NCBI RefSeq assembly: GCF_036687315.1
Contig: NZ_CP144683.1
Location: forward strand, 2,674,001 to 2,738,000
Direction of reading: 5' to 3'
Origin: Sphingopyxis sp. TUF1
GTDB taxonomy: Bacteria; Pseudomonadota; Alphaproteobacteria; Sphingomonadales; Sphingomonadaceae
DNA: 64,000 bases
The translations under genes were made by a program, and so were the position numbers. Shown piece after piece: positions 45,657-56,159 of this stretch (position 1 is its first letter; each line of letters begins with the position of its first letter). The notes beneath the pieces are model-generated. The model had not been told where the DNA came from. It did no database searches and was given only the letters and a program-made list of their open reading frames with translations.

Positions 45657-46816
45657 CGGCGGCGATGCGCAGGCCTTGGCTGCGCGCCGTCTTGACGGCG
45701 GCCTTGATCGCCGCGCTCGCGTGGACCGTCGGCGGTCAGGCGCTGCTCAGCCGGATCGATCCGGCGCTCGCGGTCCCGCTGCTCGCGCTGCCGATGGCGG
45801 CCCTCGGCTGGTGGCAGCGCGGTGAAGCGCCGCGCATCCGGCTTCATACGGCAGTGCTTGCCTTGGCGTTGCTTGCCACCGCGCAGGCCCTGCTCGGCCT
45901 GATCCTCGCGGGATCGGCGTCGCCGTTTCAATTGGGGCTCGTGCTTTTGCTAGGAGGTGTTGCGGCGCTCGCAGGCGACGCACTGGCGCAATGGCGCGCG
46001 CCGGTTCGTCCCCTGCGATGGCTGGCAGCGCTCGCGTTGCTGGCCGGTTGGTTTGCGGCGGGCCATGCGTTGCTGGCGGCGCTGTATCGGCCGAGTGCCG
46101 CGCCCGTCGCCGCACCGGTCGCCACGATGCTGACCGGCCTGCCGCTGCGCTGGTCGGGCGGGGACGATCTGGCGGCGATGATCGCCGAGGGCGTGCGGGA
46201 CGATCCGGCGCTCGCGCGGCTTGCGGCGCTCGGGCCCGTGTCGCTCGTCGACAGCCTTGTCGATCACGCACCGCCTCCGGGGGGTGCGGTGCTGCTTGCG
46301 CACCCGCGCGCGCTCGCGCCGCAGGAACTGGTCGCGATCGACGCCTTTGTGCGCGGCGGCGGGCGGGCGGTCATTCTGGCCGATGCGCTGTCGGGCTGGC
46401 CGCCGCGCCACCCGCTCGGCGATCCGCGTAATCCACCGGTGACGAGCCTGCTTACCCCGCTGCTCGATCACTGGGGCATCGTGCTGAGCGCGGCGCCGGT
46501 GGAGCAGGGCGCGGCCGTCGCGGCCGATGTCGAGGGGCAGCGGCTTCGCCTGTCGAGCGCCGGGCGTTTTGACCGGCTTCCGTCCGCTTGCCGGGCGTTC
46601 GCCCAGGACCATGTCGCCTATTGCCGGATCGGCATAGGTGAGGTCTGGCTTGTCGGCGACGCCGACCTGCTGTTCGCGCCGCTGTGGCGCCCGCTCTTTC
46701 CCGGCGCCGAACATTTGCGACAGGCCGATACGATGGAGTGGCTCGCGGCGCGGCTCTGGCCCGGCGCCGGGCAGGCGATGCTGCGTCCGCTCTGGATCCG
46801 TTCGCGCGCGGCCTGA
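45653..46816 (+). CDS. Membrane protein with GldG-like (ABC auxiliary) domain
   Basis: The 387-residue protein has four or five N-terminal hydrophobic segments (about 10-28, 34-50, 62-85, 90-105, 118-140). The C-terminal half reads A-P-Q-E-L-V-A-I-D-A-F-V-R-G-G-G-R-A-V-I-L-A-D and L-L-D-H-W-G-I-V-L, which resembles the GldG/ABC_transp_aux domain of gliding and lipid-export complexes. No ABC ATPase or permease partner is next to it. The start is GTG at 45653, overlapping the upstream stop. It ends 275 bp before mraZ. Confidence 0.68.
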   Translation: MTAAMRRPWLRAVLTAALIAALAWTVGGQALLSRIDPALAVPLLALPMAALGWWQRGEAPRIRLHTAVLALALLATAQALLGLILAGSASPFQLGLVLLLGGVAALAGDALAQWRAPVRPLRWLAALALLAGWFAAGHALLAALYRPSAAPVAAPVATMLTGLPLRWSGGDDLAAMIAEGVRDDPALARLAALGPVSLVDSLVDHAPPPGGAVLLAHPRALAPQELVAIDAFVRGGGRAVILADALSGWPPRHPLGDPRNPPVTSLLTPLLDHWGIVLSAAPVEQGAAVAADVEGQRLRLSSAGRFDRLPSACRAFAQDHVAYCRIGIGEVWLVGDADLLFAPLWRPLFPGAEHLRQADTMEWLAARLWPGAGQAMLRPLWIRSRAA

Positions 46817-46827
46817 GTCGCGTTTTG

Positions 46828-46841
46828 CCCCAATCTACCCC
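46828..46841 (+). promoter_or_regulatory. Two-copy CCC repeat, possible second MraZ-type site
   Basis: CCCC at 46828-46831 and 46838-46841 are spaced 10 bp apart. The sequence resembles the main box but has only two repeats and lies 250 bp before mraZ. Confidence 0.3.
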
Positions 46842-46932
46842 GATCACACTCGATCCCGCGGCGCATTGTGGCGCCGCAGGGCCCAGGTGTGCCGGATTCC
46901 GAGGGCATTTTGCGGCAAATTGGGGCTAGAAT

Positions 46933-46965
46933 CCCTATTTCACCCTAAATTACCCCTTTTCACCC
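46933..46965 (+). promoter_or_regulatory. MraZ box (four 10-bp-spaced repeats)
   Basis: CCC occurs at 46933-46935, 46943-46945, 46953-46955 and 46963-46965, exactly 10 bp apart, with T/A/C-rich spacers (reads as GGGTN-N5 repeats on the other strand). MraZ is known to bind tandem short repeats with 10-bp spacing ahead of its own operon. A TAGAAT -10-like element is at 46927-46932, just upstream, so the repeats would lie at the transcription start. Confidence 0.65.
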
Positions 46966-47090
46966 CGATCTATAGTTGATACTCAGAATGACGGAGAGGG
47001 GCATTCTCCACCCGCACCGAATCAGCCTGAATCCTGCGATTCCGGAGGCGGGGAAGTTTTGCCCGGTGGCGCAAAGCGGGGGGCAGAGCG

Positions 47091-47591
47091 ATGGCGATTG
47101 TGACGCCCGGCCAATATGCGGGCACCAACTTCGCCGCGATCGATGGCAAGGGGCGCATCGCGGTCCCTTCGCAGTTCCGCAACAATGTGCCCCTCACTGC
47201 GGACGGCCAGCGCGTGCTTTGGGTCGGGTTTCATGAGAAGCTCCCGTGCCTCGTCGCTTATGGCCAGGATCAGTATGACCGGCTGAACGGCGAGATCGAG
47301 CGCGATCGCGAAACCGCGCGGCTGCGGAACATTGATTTTGACGAAGACGGCGAGTTCAAGAAGCGGTTCAGCTATACCGAGCCTTATACGCTCGATGACA
47401 GCGGTCGTTTTCTGCCCAGCTTCATCCACCGCGACCGCGTCGGCGATACCGGCGCGACGGCATTTGTGGGATCGGGCCGCCGGCTTGAAATCTGGTGGCT
47501 GCCGACTTTGGCCGAATGTGCCGAGGCCGACCCGGTGCTCCAGCGGCTCGCCGCCTCGTGGGATGCCACTAAAGGGAAGGGGCGGAAATGA
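47091..47591 (+). CDS. mraZ: Transcriptional regulator MraZ
   Basis: The 166-residue protein has two SpoVT/AbrB-like domains, seen as [14 protein letters not shown] (residues 17-30) and L-D-D-S-G-R-F-L-P (near 100). MraZ forms rings, binds the repeated box upstream and represses the division cluster. It is first of the dcw genes, overlapping rsmH by 4 bp. It is slightly longer than many homologues. Confidence 0.93.
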   Translation: MAIVTPGQYAGTNFAAIDGKGRIAVPSQFRNNVPLTADGQRVLWVGFHEKLPCLVAYGQDQYDRLNGEIERDRETARLRNIDFDEDGEFKKRFSYTEPYTLDDSGRFLPSFIHRDRVGDTGATAFVGSGRRLEIWWLPTLAECAEADPVLQRLAASWDATKGKGRK

Positions 47592-48565
47592 CCGATCTTT
47601 CCCACGATCCGCGTCATGATCCCGTCCTTCGCGATGAAGTCATGGCTGCGCTCGCCATTGCCCCGGGCGAGCGACATGTCGATGCAACCTTCGGTGCGGG
47701 TGGCTATACCCGCGCAATGCTCGCCGCGGGCGCCGAGGTCGTTGCCTGCGACCGCGATCCGGATGCGATCGCGGGTGGGCAAGAGCTGGCCGAAGAAGCG
47801 GATGGCAAGCTGACGCTGATCCACGGCCGCTTCGGCGAGATCGACCGGCTGCTCGCCGAGCGCGGGATCGAAGCGGTCGATGGCATCACCTTCGACATCG
47901 GCGTGTCGTCGATGCAGCTCGACCAGGGCGAGCGCGGCTTTTCCTTTCAGAAGGACGGTCCGCTCGACATGCGTATGGCGCAGGAGGGGGAAAGCGCCGC
48001 CGACTGGCTCAATCGCGCCGACGAAACCGAGATTGCCGACGTACTGTTTCACTATGGCGACGAACGCCAGTCGCGCCGCGTCGCGCGCGCGATCGTCGCG
48101 GCGCGCCCGCTGACGCGCACCGGCGAACTGGCGACCGCGATCCGCAAGGCGCTGCGCCATCCGCCCGGCGCGCCGAAAGACCCGGCAACGAAGAGCTTTC
48201 AGGCGATCCGCATCCACATCAACCGCGAACTCGACGAGTTGATCGCGGGCTTGGCCGCCGCGGAGCGCCTGTTGCGCCCCGGCGGTCGGCTCGCGGTCGT
48301 CAGCTTTCACAGCACCGAGGACCGGATCGTGAAGAATTTTCTGCGCGAACGCAGCGGCAGCGATGCCGCGGGTTCGCGCCACCGTCCCGCGCCGGCCGCG
48401 CCGGCGCGGGCCGCAACCTTTGAAACCCCGGCGCGAAAGGTGCGGCCGGGCAAGGCCGAGGAAGCGCGCAACCCGCGCGCCCGTTCGGCAACGCTGCGCA
48501 GCGCCGTTCGAACGGCGGCTCCCGCATGGCCGGAAAATTCGATGAAGGAGGCAATGTCATGCTGA
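47588..48565 (+). CDS. rsmH: 16S rRNA (cytosine1402-N4)-methyltransferase
   Basis: The 325-residue SAM methyltransferase modifies C1402 of 16S rRNA. Seen: [13 protein letters not shown] near residues 30-42, [31 protein letters not shown] near 230-250. The end is Ala/Arg-rich. It overlaps mraZ and ftsL. Confidence 0.95.
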   Translation: MTDLSHDPRHDPVLRDEVMAALAIAPGERHVDATFGAGGYTRAMLAAGAEVVACDRDPDAIAGGQELAEEADGKLTLIHGRFGEIDRLLAERGIEAVDGITFDIGVSSMQLDQGERGFSFQKDGPLDMRMAQEGESAADWLNRADETEIADVLFHYGDERQSRRVARAIVAARPLTRTGELATAIRKALRHPPGAPKDPATKSFQAIRIHINRELDELIAGLAAAERLLRPGGRLAVVSFHSTEDRIVKNFLRERSGSDAAGSRHRPAPAAPARAATFETPARKVRPGKAEEARNPRARSATLRSAVRTAAPAWPENSMKEAMSC

Positions 48566-49158
48566 TGGCGGCCCGCAAGCTCCAGGGGATCGGCCTAGTC
48601 CTGCTCGTGCTTCTCTTTGCAATGATGCTCTATCCGGTGTCGCTCAAGGTGGCGGCGACGCGCAGCGAATTGACGCGCGTCGAGCGCGAGATCGACCGCG
48701 CGCGCGACAATATCCGCTATCTTGAATCCGAGCTCGCGGTGCGTGCATCGATGCGCCAGCTCGAACAGTGGAATGCCGAGGCGTTCGGATATTCGGCGCC
48801 CGACGCCGGGCAATATCTGGCGAGCGAGCGCCAGCTTGCTTCGCTCGACCGCCTGCCGCGCGCGCGCGGTGCGAACGAGGTCGCGCCGGTGCTGATGGCG
48901 ATGGTCTCTCCCGTCGCGGTGCCCGCCGCGCCGAAGGCCAGCCCGGTTGCCGACAAACCCGCGGTCGCGGCGGCCAAGCCCGTCGTGCTGGCGCAGGCCG
49001 ACAGCGGCGTGCGCAGCGATGCGCTGCCACGGATGGCGCCGACGCGCCGGCGCGAGCAATTGAAGATGATCGAAGACCAGTTGCTCGCCGAATCGACACT
49101 CGCCGACCTGAAGCGCGAAGCGGCGATCGAAGCCGCGGGAGGCAAGCCCGCGCGATGA
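48559..49158 (+). CDS. ftsL: Cell division protein FtsL-like
   Basis: The 199-residue protein has a single membrane helix (residues 9-27, [15 protein letters not shown]), then a heptad-like coiled part (about 30-60) and an extended Ala/Pro-rich tail. FtsL works with FtsB and FtsQ at the septum. The start is at 48559 with GGAGG 8 bp upstream. It is identified by its place between rsmH and ftsI; sequence conservation of the family is low. Confidence 0.8.
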   Translation: MLMAARKLQGIGLVLLVLLFAMMLYPVSLKVAATRSELTRVEREIDRARDNIRYLESELAVRASMRQLEQWNAEAFGYSAPDAGQYLASERQLASLDRLPRARGANEVAPVLMAMVSPVAVPAAPKASPVADKPAVAAAKPVVLAQADSGVRSDALPRMAPTRRREQLKMIEDQLLAESTLADLKREAAIEAAGGKPAR

Positions 49159-50843
49159 ACACGCTGGTCGTCCGTCCGACCCGGGTGCGTACCGCTGGGG
49201 TGCGGCAGCAGATTTTGCTGACCGCGCAGCAGCGTTTGATGATTCTCATGCTGCTGTTCGCGGCGGCCTTTTTCCTCGTGTCGATGCGGCTGGTCTATTT
49301 TGCGCTGTTCGACACCGGTTCGGGAAACCGTACGGCGGGCGCCTTCATTCCCGCACGCGCCGACATCGTCGACCGCAACGGCGTACCGCTGGCACGCACG
49401 ATCGACGGCTATTCGATCCGCGTCGTGCCGTCGAAACTGCTCAACGACCGGGCCTATTTGGCGGGTGAGCTGCACCGGATTTTCCCCGATATGTCGCGCG
49501 CCGAGCTGCTCGCCAAGCTGACAGGACCGCGCCCGACCTATATCCGCCGCCGTGCGCTTCCCGACCAAGTGGCGGCGGTGAATGCGATCGGCGATGTCGG
49601 GTTCGATTTCCCGCGCGAGAAGGAACGGCTGTATCCACAGCTCACCCTTGCGGCGCATGTGCTCGGCTTCACCAATGCCGAGGGGCATGGCGTCACCGGG
49701 GTCGAGGGCGCGTTCGACCAGCGGTTGATCGACAAGGCGACACGCGGCGAACCGCTGGCACTGTCGATCGACGCGCGCGTGCAGGGCGTGCTCGAAAGCG
49801 AACTCAGCGCAGCGGTCGCCAATCTGGAGGCGATCGGCGGCGCGGGCGTTATCCTGGATGTCCACACCGGCGAGGTCGCGGCGATGACGTCGCTGCCGAC
49901 CTTTAATCCCAATAAGCTCACCGGCAGCGACCCGACGACGCGGCGCAATGCCGTGACCTATAATCTTTACGAGCTGGGTTCGACCTTCAAGCCGCTGTCG
50001 ATCGGCGCCGCGATCGACAATGGCACGGTGACGAGCATGGCGCGTCGTTACGACGCGTCGGCGCCGCTGCCGATCGCGGGCTTCCGCATTCGCGACAGTC
50101 ATCCGGGGCGCTGGTATAATGTGCCTGAAACGCTGATCGAAAGTTCGAACATCGCGACCGCGCGGATCGCCGATGAGTTGGGCCGCGAGCCGCTGGAAAA
50201 GCTGTTCCGCGACCTCAATTTCGACAAGCGTCCGGGCATCGAGCTGAAAGAGCGTGCCTTTCCGCTATGGCCGAAAAACTGGGGCCGGGTGACGACGATG
50301 ACGACCAGCTATGGTCACGGCATCGCGGTGACGCCGCTGCACCTTGCCAGCGCCTATGCCGCGCTGGTCAACGGCGGTCTCTATCGCCCGGCGACCTTGC
50401 TGAAGCTTGGCGACAAGGCGCCGCCGCAGGGGCGCCGCGTGTTCAAGGCTGCGACCAGCGCGCGGATGCGCCAACTGCTCCGCCTGATCGTCTCCGACGG
50501 TACGGGCAAACAGGCCGATGCGCCGGGGTTCCGCGTCGGCGGCAAGACCGGGTCGGCTGAAAAGCCGGGCGCCGGCGGCTATCGCCGTCACTCGCTCGTC
50601 TCGACCTTCTCCGCCGTCTTCCCGATGGACAATCCGCGCTATGTCGTGATCGTGATGATCGACGAGCCGAAGGGCAACGCCTATAGTTCGGGGCAGCGCA
50701 CCGCAGGCTGGACCGCAGCGCCGGTGGTGCGCAAGGTCGTGACGCGCGCGGGGCCGATGCTGGGGGTCTTCCCCGATCAGAGCCGTGATGTCGATGTGTC
50801 CGAACTCACCCCGTTGCTGCGGAGAAACGAGGAGGCGCCCTGA
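49155..50843 (+). CDS. ftsI: Peptidoglycan transpeptidase FtsI (PBP3)
   Basis: The 562-residue septal transpeptidase has a membrane helix (residues 25-48), a dimerisation domain and a transpeptidase domain with S-T-F-K (Ser276-Lys279), S-S-N near 327, and K-T-G near 461. The start is ATG at 49155, overlapping ftsL by 4 bp. The frame is open upstream to 48768, but those codons belong to ftsL. The end is before murE (1-bp overlap). Confidence 0.94.
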   Translation: MNTLVVRPTRVRTAGVRQQILLTAQQRLMILMLLFAAAFFLVSMRLVYFALFDTGSGNRTAGAFIPARADIVDRNGVPLARTIDGYSIRVVPSKLLNDRAYLAGELHRIFPDMSRAELLAKLTGPRPTYIRRRALPDQVAAVNAIGDVGFDFPREKERLYPQLTLAAHVLGFTNAEGHGVTGVEGAFDQRLIDKATRGEPLALSIDARVQGVLESELSAAVANLEAIGGAGVILDVHTGEVAAMTSLPTFNPNKLTGSDPTTRRNAVTYNLYELGSTFKPLSIGAAIDNGTVTSMARRYDASAPLPIAGFRIRDSHPGRWYNVPETLIESSNIATARIADELGREPLEKLFRDLNFDKRPGIELKERAFPLWPKNWGRVTTMTTSYGHGIAVTPLHLASAYAALVNGGLYRPATLLKLGDKAPPQGRRVFKAATSARMRQLLRLIVSDGTGKQADAPGFRVGGKTGSAEKPGAGGYRRHSLVSTFSAVFPMDNPRYVVIVMIDEPKGNAYSSGQRTAGWTAAPVVRKVVTRAGPMLGVFPDQSRDVDVSELTPLLRRNEEAP

Positions 50844-52282
50844 TGCGTCTCGCCGCGCTGCTGGACGATGCCGATTGGACGGGCGCCGACCCCGTTGTCA
50901 CCGGGCTGGCCATCGATCATCGCAAAGTGGCACCCGGAACGGTCTTCGGCGCCTTTGTCGGCGAAAAATTCAACGGTGAGGATTTCATTCCCGCGGCGAT
51001 CGAGGCAGGCGCGGTCGCGGTTGTCGCGCGGCCGGAGGTGAAGGTCGCGGGCGCGGTCCATGTCGCCGACGCCAATCCGCGCCGTGCTTTCGCCCATATC
51101 GCCGCGCGTTTCTTTCACCGCTTTCCCCCGACCTGCGTTGCGGTGACGGGGACGAACGGCAAGACCTCGACGGTCGAAATGACGCGCCAGTTGTGGCGCA
51201 TGGCGGGCTTTAACGCTGCGTCGATCGGCACGCTGGGCATCACGACGTCGATCGACAGCGCGTCGACAGGACTTACCACGCCCGACATCGTGACGTTCCT
51301 CAGCAACATGTCGGGGCTTGCCGCCGAAGGCGTCACCCACGCCGCGTTCGAGGCGTCGAGTCACGGGCTCGACCAGTATCGCACCGAAGGGCTGCCGGTG
51401 AAGGCGGCGGCTTTCACCAACCTGAGCCACGATCATCTCGACTATCATGGGACGATGGAGGTCTATCTCGCCGCCAAGATGCGGCTGTTTTCCGAGGTCG
51501 TCGCCACAGACGGCGCGGCGGTCATATGGGCCGACGATGACTATTCGGCGGCGGCCGTAGAGGCGGCGCGCGCTCGCGGTGTCCGTGTGCTGACGGTCGG
51601 GCAGGCGGGCGAGGCGCTGCGCCTCGTGTCGCGTGCGCCGACGCAGCTTGGCCAGTCGCTCGTCATCGCGGCGGGCGATGTCACGCACCAGGTCACGCTA
51701 CCGCTGATCGGCGCCTATCAGGCGGCAAACGCGCTCGTTGCCGCAGGGCTGGTCATCGCGACGGGCGGTGATGTCGCGATGACGCTCGCCAATCTCGCGC
51801 GGCTTCAGCCGGTGCGCGGGCGGCTGGAGCGCGCGGCGATCACGCGCGCGGGTGCGCCGATCTATGTCGATTATGCGCATACGCCTGATGCCATTGAGGC
51901 GGCGCTCGACGCGCTACGTCCCCACGCCACCGGTCGGTTGATCCTCGTCTTTGGCGCCGGCGGCGACCGCGATCAGGCGAAGCGGCCGGAGATGGGGCGG
52001 ATCGCCGCCGCAAAAGCCGATGCGCTCATCATCACCGACGACAATCCGCGCGGTGAAGACCCCGCGGTTATCCGCGACGCGATTGCCGCCGCGGCACCCG
52101 GCGCGCAGGTTATTGGCGATCGCCGCGCCGCGATCGCAGCCGCGATTGCGGAAGCGCACGCCGACGACATCATCTGCATCGCGGGCAAGGGGCACGAGCA
52201 GGGGCAAATCGTCGGGCGCGGCGATGCGGCGCGTATCATTCCGTTCGACGACGTGACCGTTGCGCGCGAGGAGGCGGCATGA
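50843..52282 (+). CDS. murE: UDP-MurNAc-L-Ala-D-Glu-meso-DAP ligase
   Basis: The 479-residue Mur ligase adds meso-diaminopimelate. Seen: ATP loop V-T-G-T-N-G-K-T-S-T (residues 101-110) and the D-N-P-R motif at 400-403 (T-D-D-N-P-R-G-E-D-P), which marks meso-DAP rather than lysine specificity. It overlaps ftsI by 1 bp and murF by 4 bp. Confidence 0.96.
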   Translation: MRLAALLDDADWTGADPVVTGLAIDHRKVAPGTVFGAFVGEKFNGEDFIPAAIEAGAVAVVARPEVKVAGAVHVADANPRRAFAHIAARFFHRFPPTCVAVTGTNGKTSTVEMTRQLWRMAGFNAASIGTLGITTSIDSASTGLTTPDIVTFLSNMSGLAAEGVTHAAFEASSHGLDQYRTEGLPVKAAAFTNLSHDHLDYHGTMEVYLAAKMRLFSEVVATDGAAVIWADDDYSAAAVEAARARGVRVLTVGQAGEALRLVSRAPTQLGQSLVIAAGDVTHQVTLPLIGAYQAANALVAAGLVIATGGDVAMTLANLARLQPVRGRLERAAITRAGAPIYVDYAHTPDAIEAALDALRPHATGRLILVFGAGGDRDQAKRPEMGRIAAAKADALIITDDNPRGEDPAVIRDAIAAAAPGAQVIGDRRAAIAAAIAEAHADDIICIAGKGHEQGQIVGRGDAARIIPFDDVTVAREEAA

Positions 52283-53655
52283 CCCCGCTGTGGACCGCAC
52301 GCGCCATCGCCCAGGCAACGGGCGGCACCGCCAGCGCCGACTTCACCGTGAACGGCGTCGCTTTCGATTCGCGCGAGGTCACGAAGGGCGACCTTTTCAT
52401 CGCGATGAAGGGCGAGACGGCCGACGGGCACAGCTTCATCGACAAGGCGACCGCCGCGGGCGCCGCGGGCATCGTCTGCGAAACCACCATCGACTTCCCC
52501 CATGTTCGTGTCGTCGACAGCGCGGCCGCGCTGAACGCGCTGGGCGTCGCGTCGCGGGCGCGCAGCCACGGCCGTATCATCGGCGTCACCGGATCGGCCG
52601 GCAAGACGGGGACGAAGGAGGCGCTGTTCGCTGCGCTCGACCGCTTCCGCCCCGGCAAGGCGCATCGTTCGGTCAAAAGCTATAACAACCATGTCGGCGT
52701 ACCGCTCAGCCTCGCGCGGATGCCGTCGACCGTCGATTTCGGCATCTTCGAAATGGGGATGAACCATGCGGGCGAGCTCGCCGCGCTGACGCGCATGGTG
52801 CGCCCGCACGTCGCCATCGTCACCACCATCGCCCCTGCACACATGGAATTTTTCGGGAGCGAAGAGGCGATTGCCGACGCGAAGGGCGAGATTTTCGAGG
52901 GGCTGGAGCCAGGCGGCACCGCGATCGTCCCCTTCGACAGCCCGCATTATGCGCGCCTGCACGCCAAGGCCGAGCAACATGCCGCGCATATCGTCAGCTT
53001 CGGGCTGAACGAGGGCGCCGATGTGCGCGCAGTCGATTGGCTGCCCGACGGGCGGGGCGGCTCGCTCGTCACTGCGCAGGTGCAGGATGCGCTCCTTTGT
53101 TTTTCCATTGCGCAGGCGGGGGCGCATTGGGTCGCCAATTCGCTCGCGGTACTGGCGGCGGTGAAGGCGGTCGGCGGCGACCTGCCGGCGGCGGGGCTGG
53201 CCTTTGCCGAGATGCCGGGTCTGACCGGGCGCGGCGCGCGCCACCGGATCGCGGTGCCCGGCGGGCATATTCTGGTCATCGACGAAAGCTATAACGCCAA
53301 CCCCGCTTCGATGGCGGCGACGATCGGCCAGCTCGCAAGCGAATCCGCCGACCGCAAGGTGGCGATTCTGGGCGCGATGAAGGAGCTGGGCGCGGGCGGC
53401 GAGGCCTATCATGCGGACCTCGCGGTTCCGCTCGTCGCAGCAGGCGTGCAATTCGCCCTGCTTGTCGGCGAAGAGATGGCGCCGCTCGCCAAAGCGCTTG
53501 AGGGCCACATCGATTTCGCGCATGTGCCCGCGCACCCGGCCGCGGTAGGGCGGCTGCGGGACATGATCCGGCCCGGCGACGCGGTGCTGGTCAAGGGATC
53601 GAACAGCGTCGGCCTGTCGCATGTCGTGACGGCGCTGATGAGCGGGGACTATTGA
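52279..53655 (+). CDS. murF: UDP-MurNAc-tripeptide-D-Ala-D-Ala ligase
   Basis: The 458-residue ligase adds D-Ala-D-Ala to complete the pentapeptide. Seen: [12 protein letters not shown] near residues 105-116 (P-loop), G-M-N-H-A-G-E near 163, and D-E-S-Y-N-A-N-P near 335. The P-loop reads K-T-G-T rather than the common K-T-T-T; I believe this form is found in other alphaproteobacteria. It overlaps murE and is followed directly by mraY. Confidence 0.95.
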   Translation: MTPLWTARAIAQATGGTASADFTVNGVAFDSREVTKGDLFIAMKGETADGHSFIDKATAAGAAGIVCETTIDFPHVRVVDSAAALNALGVASRARSHGRIIGVTGSAGKTGTKEALFAALDRFRPGKAHRSVKSYNNHVGVPLSLARMPSTVDFGIFEMGMNHAGELAALTRMVRPHVAIVTTIAPAHMEFFGSEEAIADAKGEIFEGLEPGGTAIVPFDSPHYARLHAKAEQHAAHIVSFGLNEGADVRAVDWLPDGRGGSLVTAQVQDALLCFSIAQAGAHWVANSLAVLAAVKAVGGDLPAAGLAFAEMPGLTGRGARHRIAVPGGHILVIDESYNANPASMAATIGQLASESADRKVAILGAMKELGAGGEAYHADLAVPLVAAGVQFALLVGEEMAPLAKALEGHIDFAHVPAHPAAVGRLRDMIRPGDAVLVKGSNSVGLSHVVTALMSGDY

Positions 53656-54725
53656 TGTTATATTGGCTGGCGGAGTGGCTTGGCTTTCCGGGGGCGCTCA
53701 ACCTTATTCGCTATCTGAGCTTTCGCTCGGGCGCCGCGGTTGCGACGGCTTTGATCCTTGGCCTCTGGATCGGGCCGCGCTTCATCCTGATGCTGCGGAT
53801 GCGGCAGGGGAAGGGACAGCCGATCCGCGACGACGGGCCGCAAAGCCACCTCGCCAAAAAGGGCACGCCGACGATGGGCGGGCTGATGATCCTCATTTCG
53901 CTGATGATCTCGGCGTTGCTGTGGATGGACCTGTCCAACCGTTTCGTCTGGGCGTGCCTGTTCGTCACCGCCGGGTTCGCGGTCGTCGGCTTCCTCGACG
54001 ACTATGACAAAGTGACCAAGGCCAGCCACCGCGGCATTCCAGGACGCGTGCGGCTGCTCGTTGAATTCCTCATCGCCGGGGTTGCCGTGCTGCTGATCGT
54101 ATCGCGCACCGGCACCGACCTCTATCTGCCCTTTTTCAGCGGCATCGTAATTCCGCTCGGACCCTTTTATTATGCCTTTGCGATGGTGCTGATCGTCGGG
54201 TTCGGCAATGCGGTGAACCTGACCGACGGGCTCGACGGGCTCGCGACCTTTCCGGTGATCATCGCCAGCCTGACCTTCCTCGTCATCGTCTATCTGTCGG
54301 GTAACGTAAAGTTCGCCGAATATCTGGGTATCCCGCACGTCTCGGGCGCGGGCGAGCTGGCCGTCTTTGCGGCGGCGATCATCGGCGCCTGTCTGGCGTT
54401 CCTGTGGTTCAACGCGCCGCCCGCGGCGGTGTTCATGGGCGATACGGGCAGCCTGGCGCTGGGCGGCGCGCTGGCGACGATCGCGGTGACGGCGCAGCAC
54501 GAACTGGTGCTGGTGCTGGTCGGCGGGCTGTTCGTGGTCGAAGCACTGTCGGTGATCATCCAGGTCTTCTGGTACAAGCGCACGGGCAAGCGCGTGTTCC
54601 GCATGGCGCCGATCCATCATCATTTCGAGCAGCTGGGCTGGCCCGAATCCACCGTAGTCATTCGCTTCTGGATCGTCTCGATCGTCCTGGCACTTGCGGG
54701 ACTCGCGACCTTGAAGCTGCGGTGA
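53655..54725 (+). CDS. mraY: Phospho-MurNAc-pentapeptide translocase
   Basis: The 356-residue ten-helix membrane enzyme forms lipid I on undecaprenyl phosphate. Seen: G-T-P-T-M-G-G near residues 73-79, F-L-D-D-Y-D-K near 114-120, [10 protein letters not shown] near 193, and [10 protein letters not shown] near 320. The ATG at 53655 is used, since the TTG 3 bp earlier is less likely. It overlaps murF and murD. Confidence 0.95.
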   Translation: MLYWLAEWLGFPGALNLIRYLSFRSGAAVATALILGLWIGPRFILMLRMRQGKGQPIRDDGPQSHLAKKGTPTMGGLMILISLMISALLWMDLSNRFVWACLFVTAGFAVVGFLDDYDKVTKASHRGIPGRVRLLVEFLIAGVAVLLIVSRTGTDLYLPFFSGIVIPLGPFYYAFAMVLIVGFGNAVNLTDGLDGLATFPVIIASLTFLVIVYLSGNVKFAEYLGIPHVSGAGELAVFAAAIIGACLAFLWFNAPPAAVFMGDTGSLALGGALATIAVTAQHELVLVLVGGLFVVEALSVIIQVFWYKRTGKRVFRMAPIHHHFEQLGWPESTVVIRFWIVSIVLALAGLATLKLR

Positions 54726-56026
54726 TTATCTCGCGCGCCTTTGCCGGTCGCCGCTATGCGGTGCTGGGACTGGCGCGCTCGGGGCTTGCGGCCGTCGAGG
54801 CGCTGATCGCCAGCGGCGCGGGGGTCACCGCGTGGGACGACCGCGAGGATGCGCGCGATGCGGCGATGGCGCTGGGCGCCGACATCGGCAACCCGCTCGA
54901 CATCGACCTGATCGGCTTTGCGGGGGTCGTCGTTTCGCCGGGGGTGCCGCTCAACCGCCACCCGATTGCGGCGCACGCGCGCGATGCCCACGTCCCCGTT
55001 ATCGGCGACATCGAGCTGTTCGCGGAAGCGCGCAGCGAGTTGCCTTCGCACAAGGTCGTCGGCATCACCGGCACCAACGGCAAATCGACCGTCACCGCGC
55101 TGATCGCGCATATGCTCGAAAGCGCGGAGGTGCCCGCGCTGATGGGCGGCAATATCGGCCTGCCGATCCTGACGCGTGCGCCGCTTCCTTCAGGCGGGGT
55201 CTATGTGCTCGAATTGTCGAGCTACCAGATCGATCTCGCGCACAGCCTGGCGTGCGACGTGGCGGTGCTGACCAACATCAGCCCCGACCATCTCGATCGT
55301 TATGACGGCTTCGAGGGCTACGCCGCGTCGAAGGCGCGGTTGTTCAGCCTCCAGCACCGCGATCAGGTGGCGATCATCGCCACCGACGATGATCCGTCGA
55401 AGATGATCGCCAGCCGGGTGAACCATCGCCTCCACCGCGTCTCGGCAAAGGACATCGATCCCGCCGATCAGGCGCGCTGGCCCGCGCTGCAAGGTCCGCA
55501 CAATGCGCAGAACGCCGTGTGCGCGATCGCGGTGTGCCGCGTGCTGGGGCTGGGCGACGAAGCAATCGAGCGCGGCCTCGCGACCTTTCGGTCGCTGCCG
55601 CACCGCATGGAATTGGTCGGCGAAGCCCGCGGCGCCCGCTGGTATAATGACAGCAAGGCGACCAACGCGGCTTCCGCTGCACCGGCGCTGGCGGCGTTTC
55701 CGCCGGCGCCGGACCAGCGTTTGCACTGGATCGCAGGCGGACAGGCGAAGGGCGACGGGCTGGCGGCGTGTCGGCCGTGGTTCAGCCATGTCAAACGCGC
55801 CTATCTGATCGGCGAGGCGATGGCGCCGTTCGCCGCCGAAATCGGCGATGCGATTGCAGTCGAACGGTCAGGGGATTTGGCAACGGCGGTGGAACAGGCG
55901 GCGGCGGCGGTGAAGCCCGGCGATGTGGTGCTGCTGTCGCCCGCCTGCGCGTCGTTCGACCAGTTCAAGGATTATGAGGCGCGCGGCGATGCATTCCGCG
56001 CCGCGGTCGAGGCGCTCGGGGAATGA
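54722..56026 (+). CDS. murD: UDP-MurNAc-L-alanine-D-glutamate ligase
   Basis: The 434-residue ligase adds D-Glu to UDP-MurNAc-L-Ala. Seen: [12 protein letters not shown] near 113-124, E-L-S-S-Y-Q near 163, [11 protein letters not shown] near 184, and N-D-S-K-A-T-N near 309. The start is GTG at 54722, overlapping the mraY stop. The gene ends before an inverted repeat (copy C), which breaks the otherwise overlapping gene order. Confidence 0.94.
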   Translation: MIISRAFAGRRYAVLGLARSGLAAVEALIASGAGVTAWDDREDARDAAMALGADIGNPLDIDLIGFAGVVVSPGVPLNRHPIAAHARDAHVPVIGDIELFAEARSELPSHKVVGITGTNGKSTVTALIAHMLESAEVPALMGGNIGLPILTRAPLPSGGVYVLELSSYQIDLAHSLACDVAVLTNISPDHLDRYDGFEGYAASKARLFSLQHRDQVAIIATDDDPSKMIASRVNHRLHRVSAKDIDPADQARWPALQGPHNAQNAVCAIAVCRVLGLGDEAIERGLATFRSLPHRMELVGEARGARWYNDSKATNAASAAPALAAFPPAPDQRLHWIAGGQAKGDGLAACRPWFSHVKRAYLIGEAMAPFAAEIGDAIAVERSGDLATAVEQAAAAVKPGDVVLLSPACASFDQFKDYEARGDAFRAAVEALGE

Positions 56027-56039
56027 CGGTCGCCTCTTT

Positions 56040-56119
56040 CCGTTCGCGTCGAGCGAAGTCGAGACGCTCATCGGTCTCATATGCCCTCGGGGCATCTCGA
56101 CTTCGCTCGATGCGAGCGG
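56040..56119. repeat. CGAGCGAAGTCGAGA inverted repeat, copy C
   Basis: The arms CCGTTCGCGTCGAGCGAAG and CTTCGCTCGATGCGAGCGG flank a ~20-bp centre. It lies between murD and ftsW, 14 bp after the murD stop. The right arm has drifted (GAGCGG for GAACGG). Confidence 0.82.
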
Positions 56120-56159
56120 AGAAAAAAATGGTCGTGGCGATACGGTCAGGGCGGGGCTT

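Noticed and set aside
48768..49154. A longer ftsI start far upstream, within ftsL
   Set aside because: It would overlap ftsL entirely, and the family N-terminus begins at 49155.
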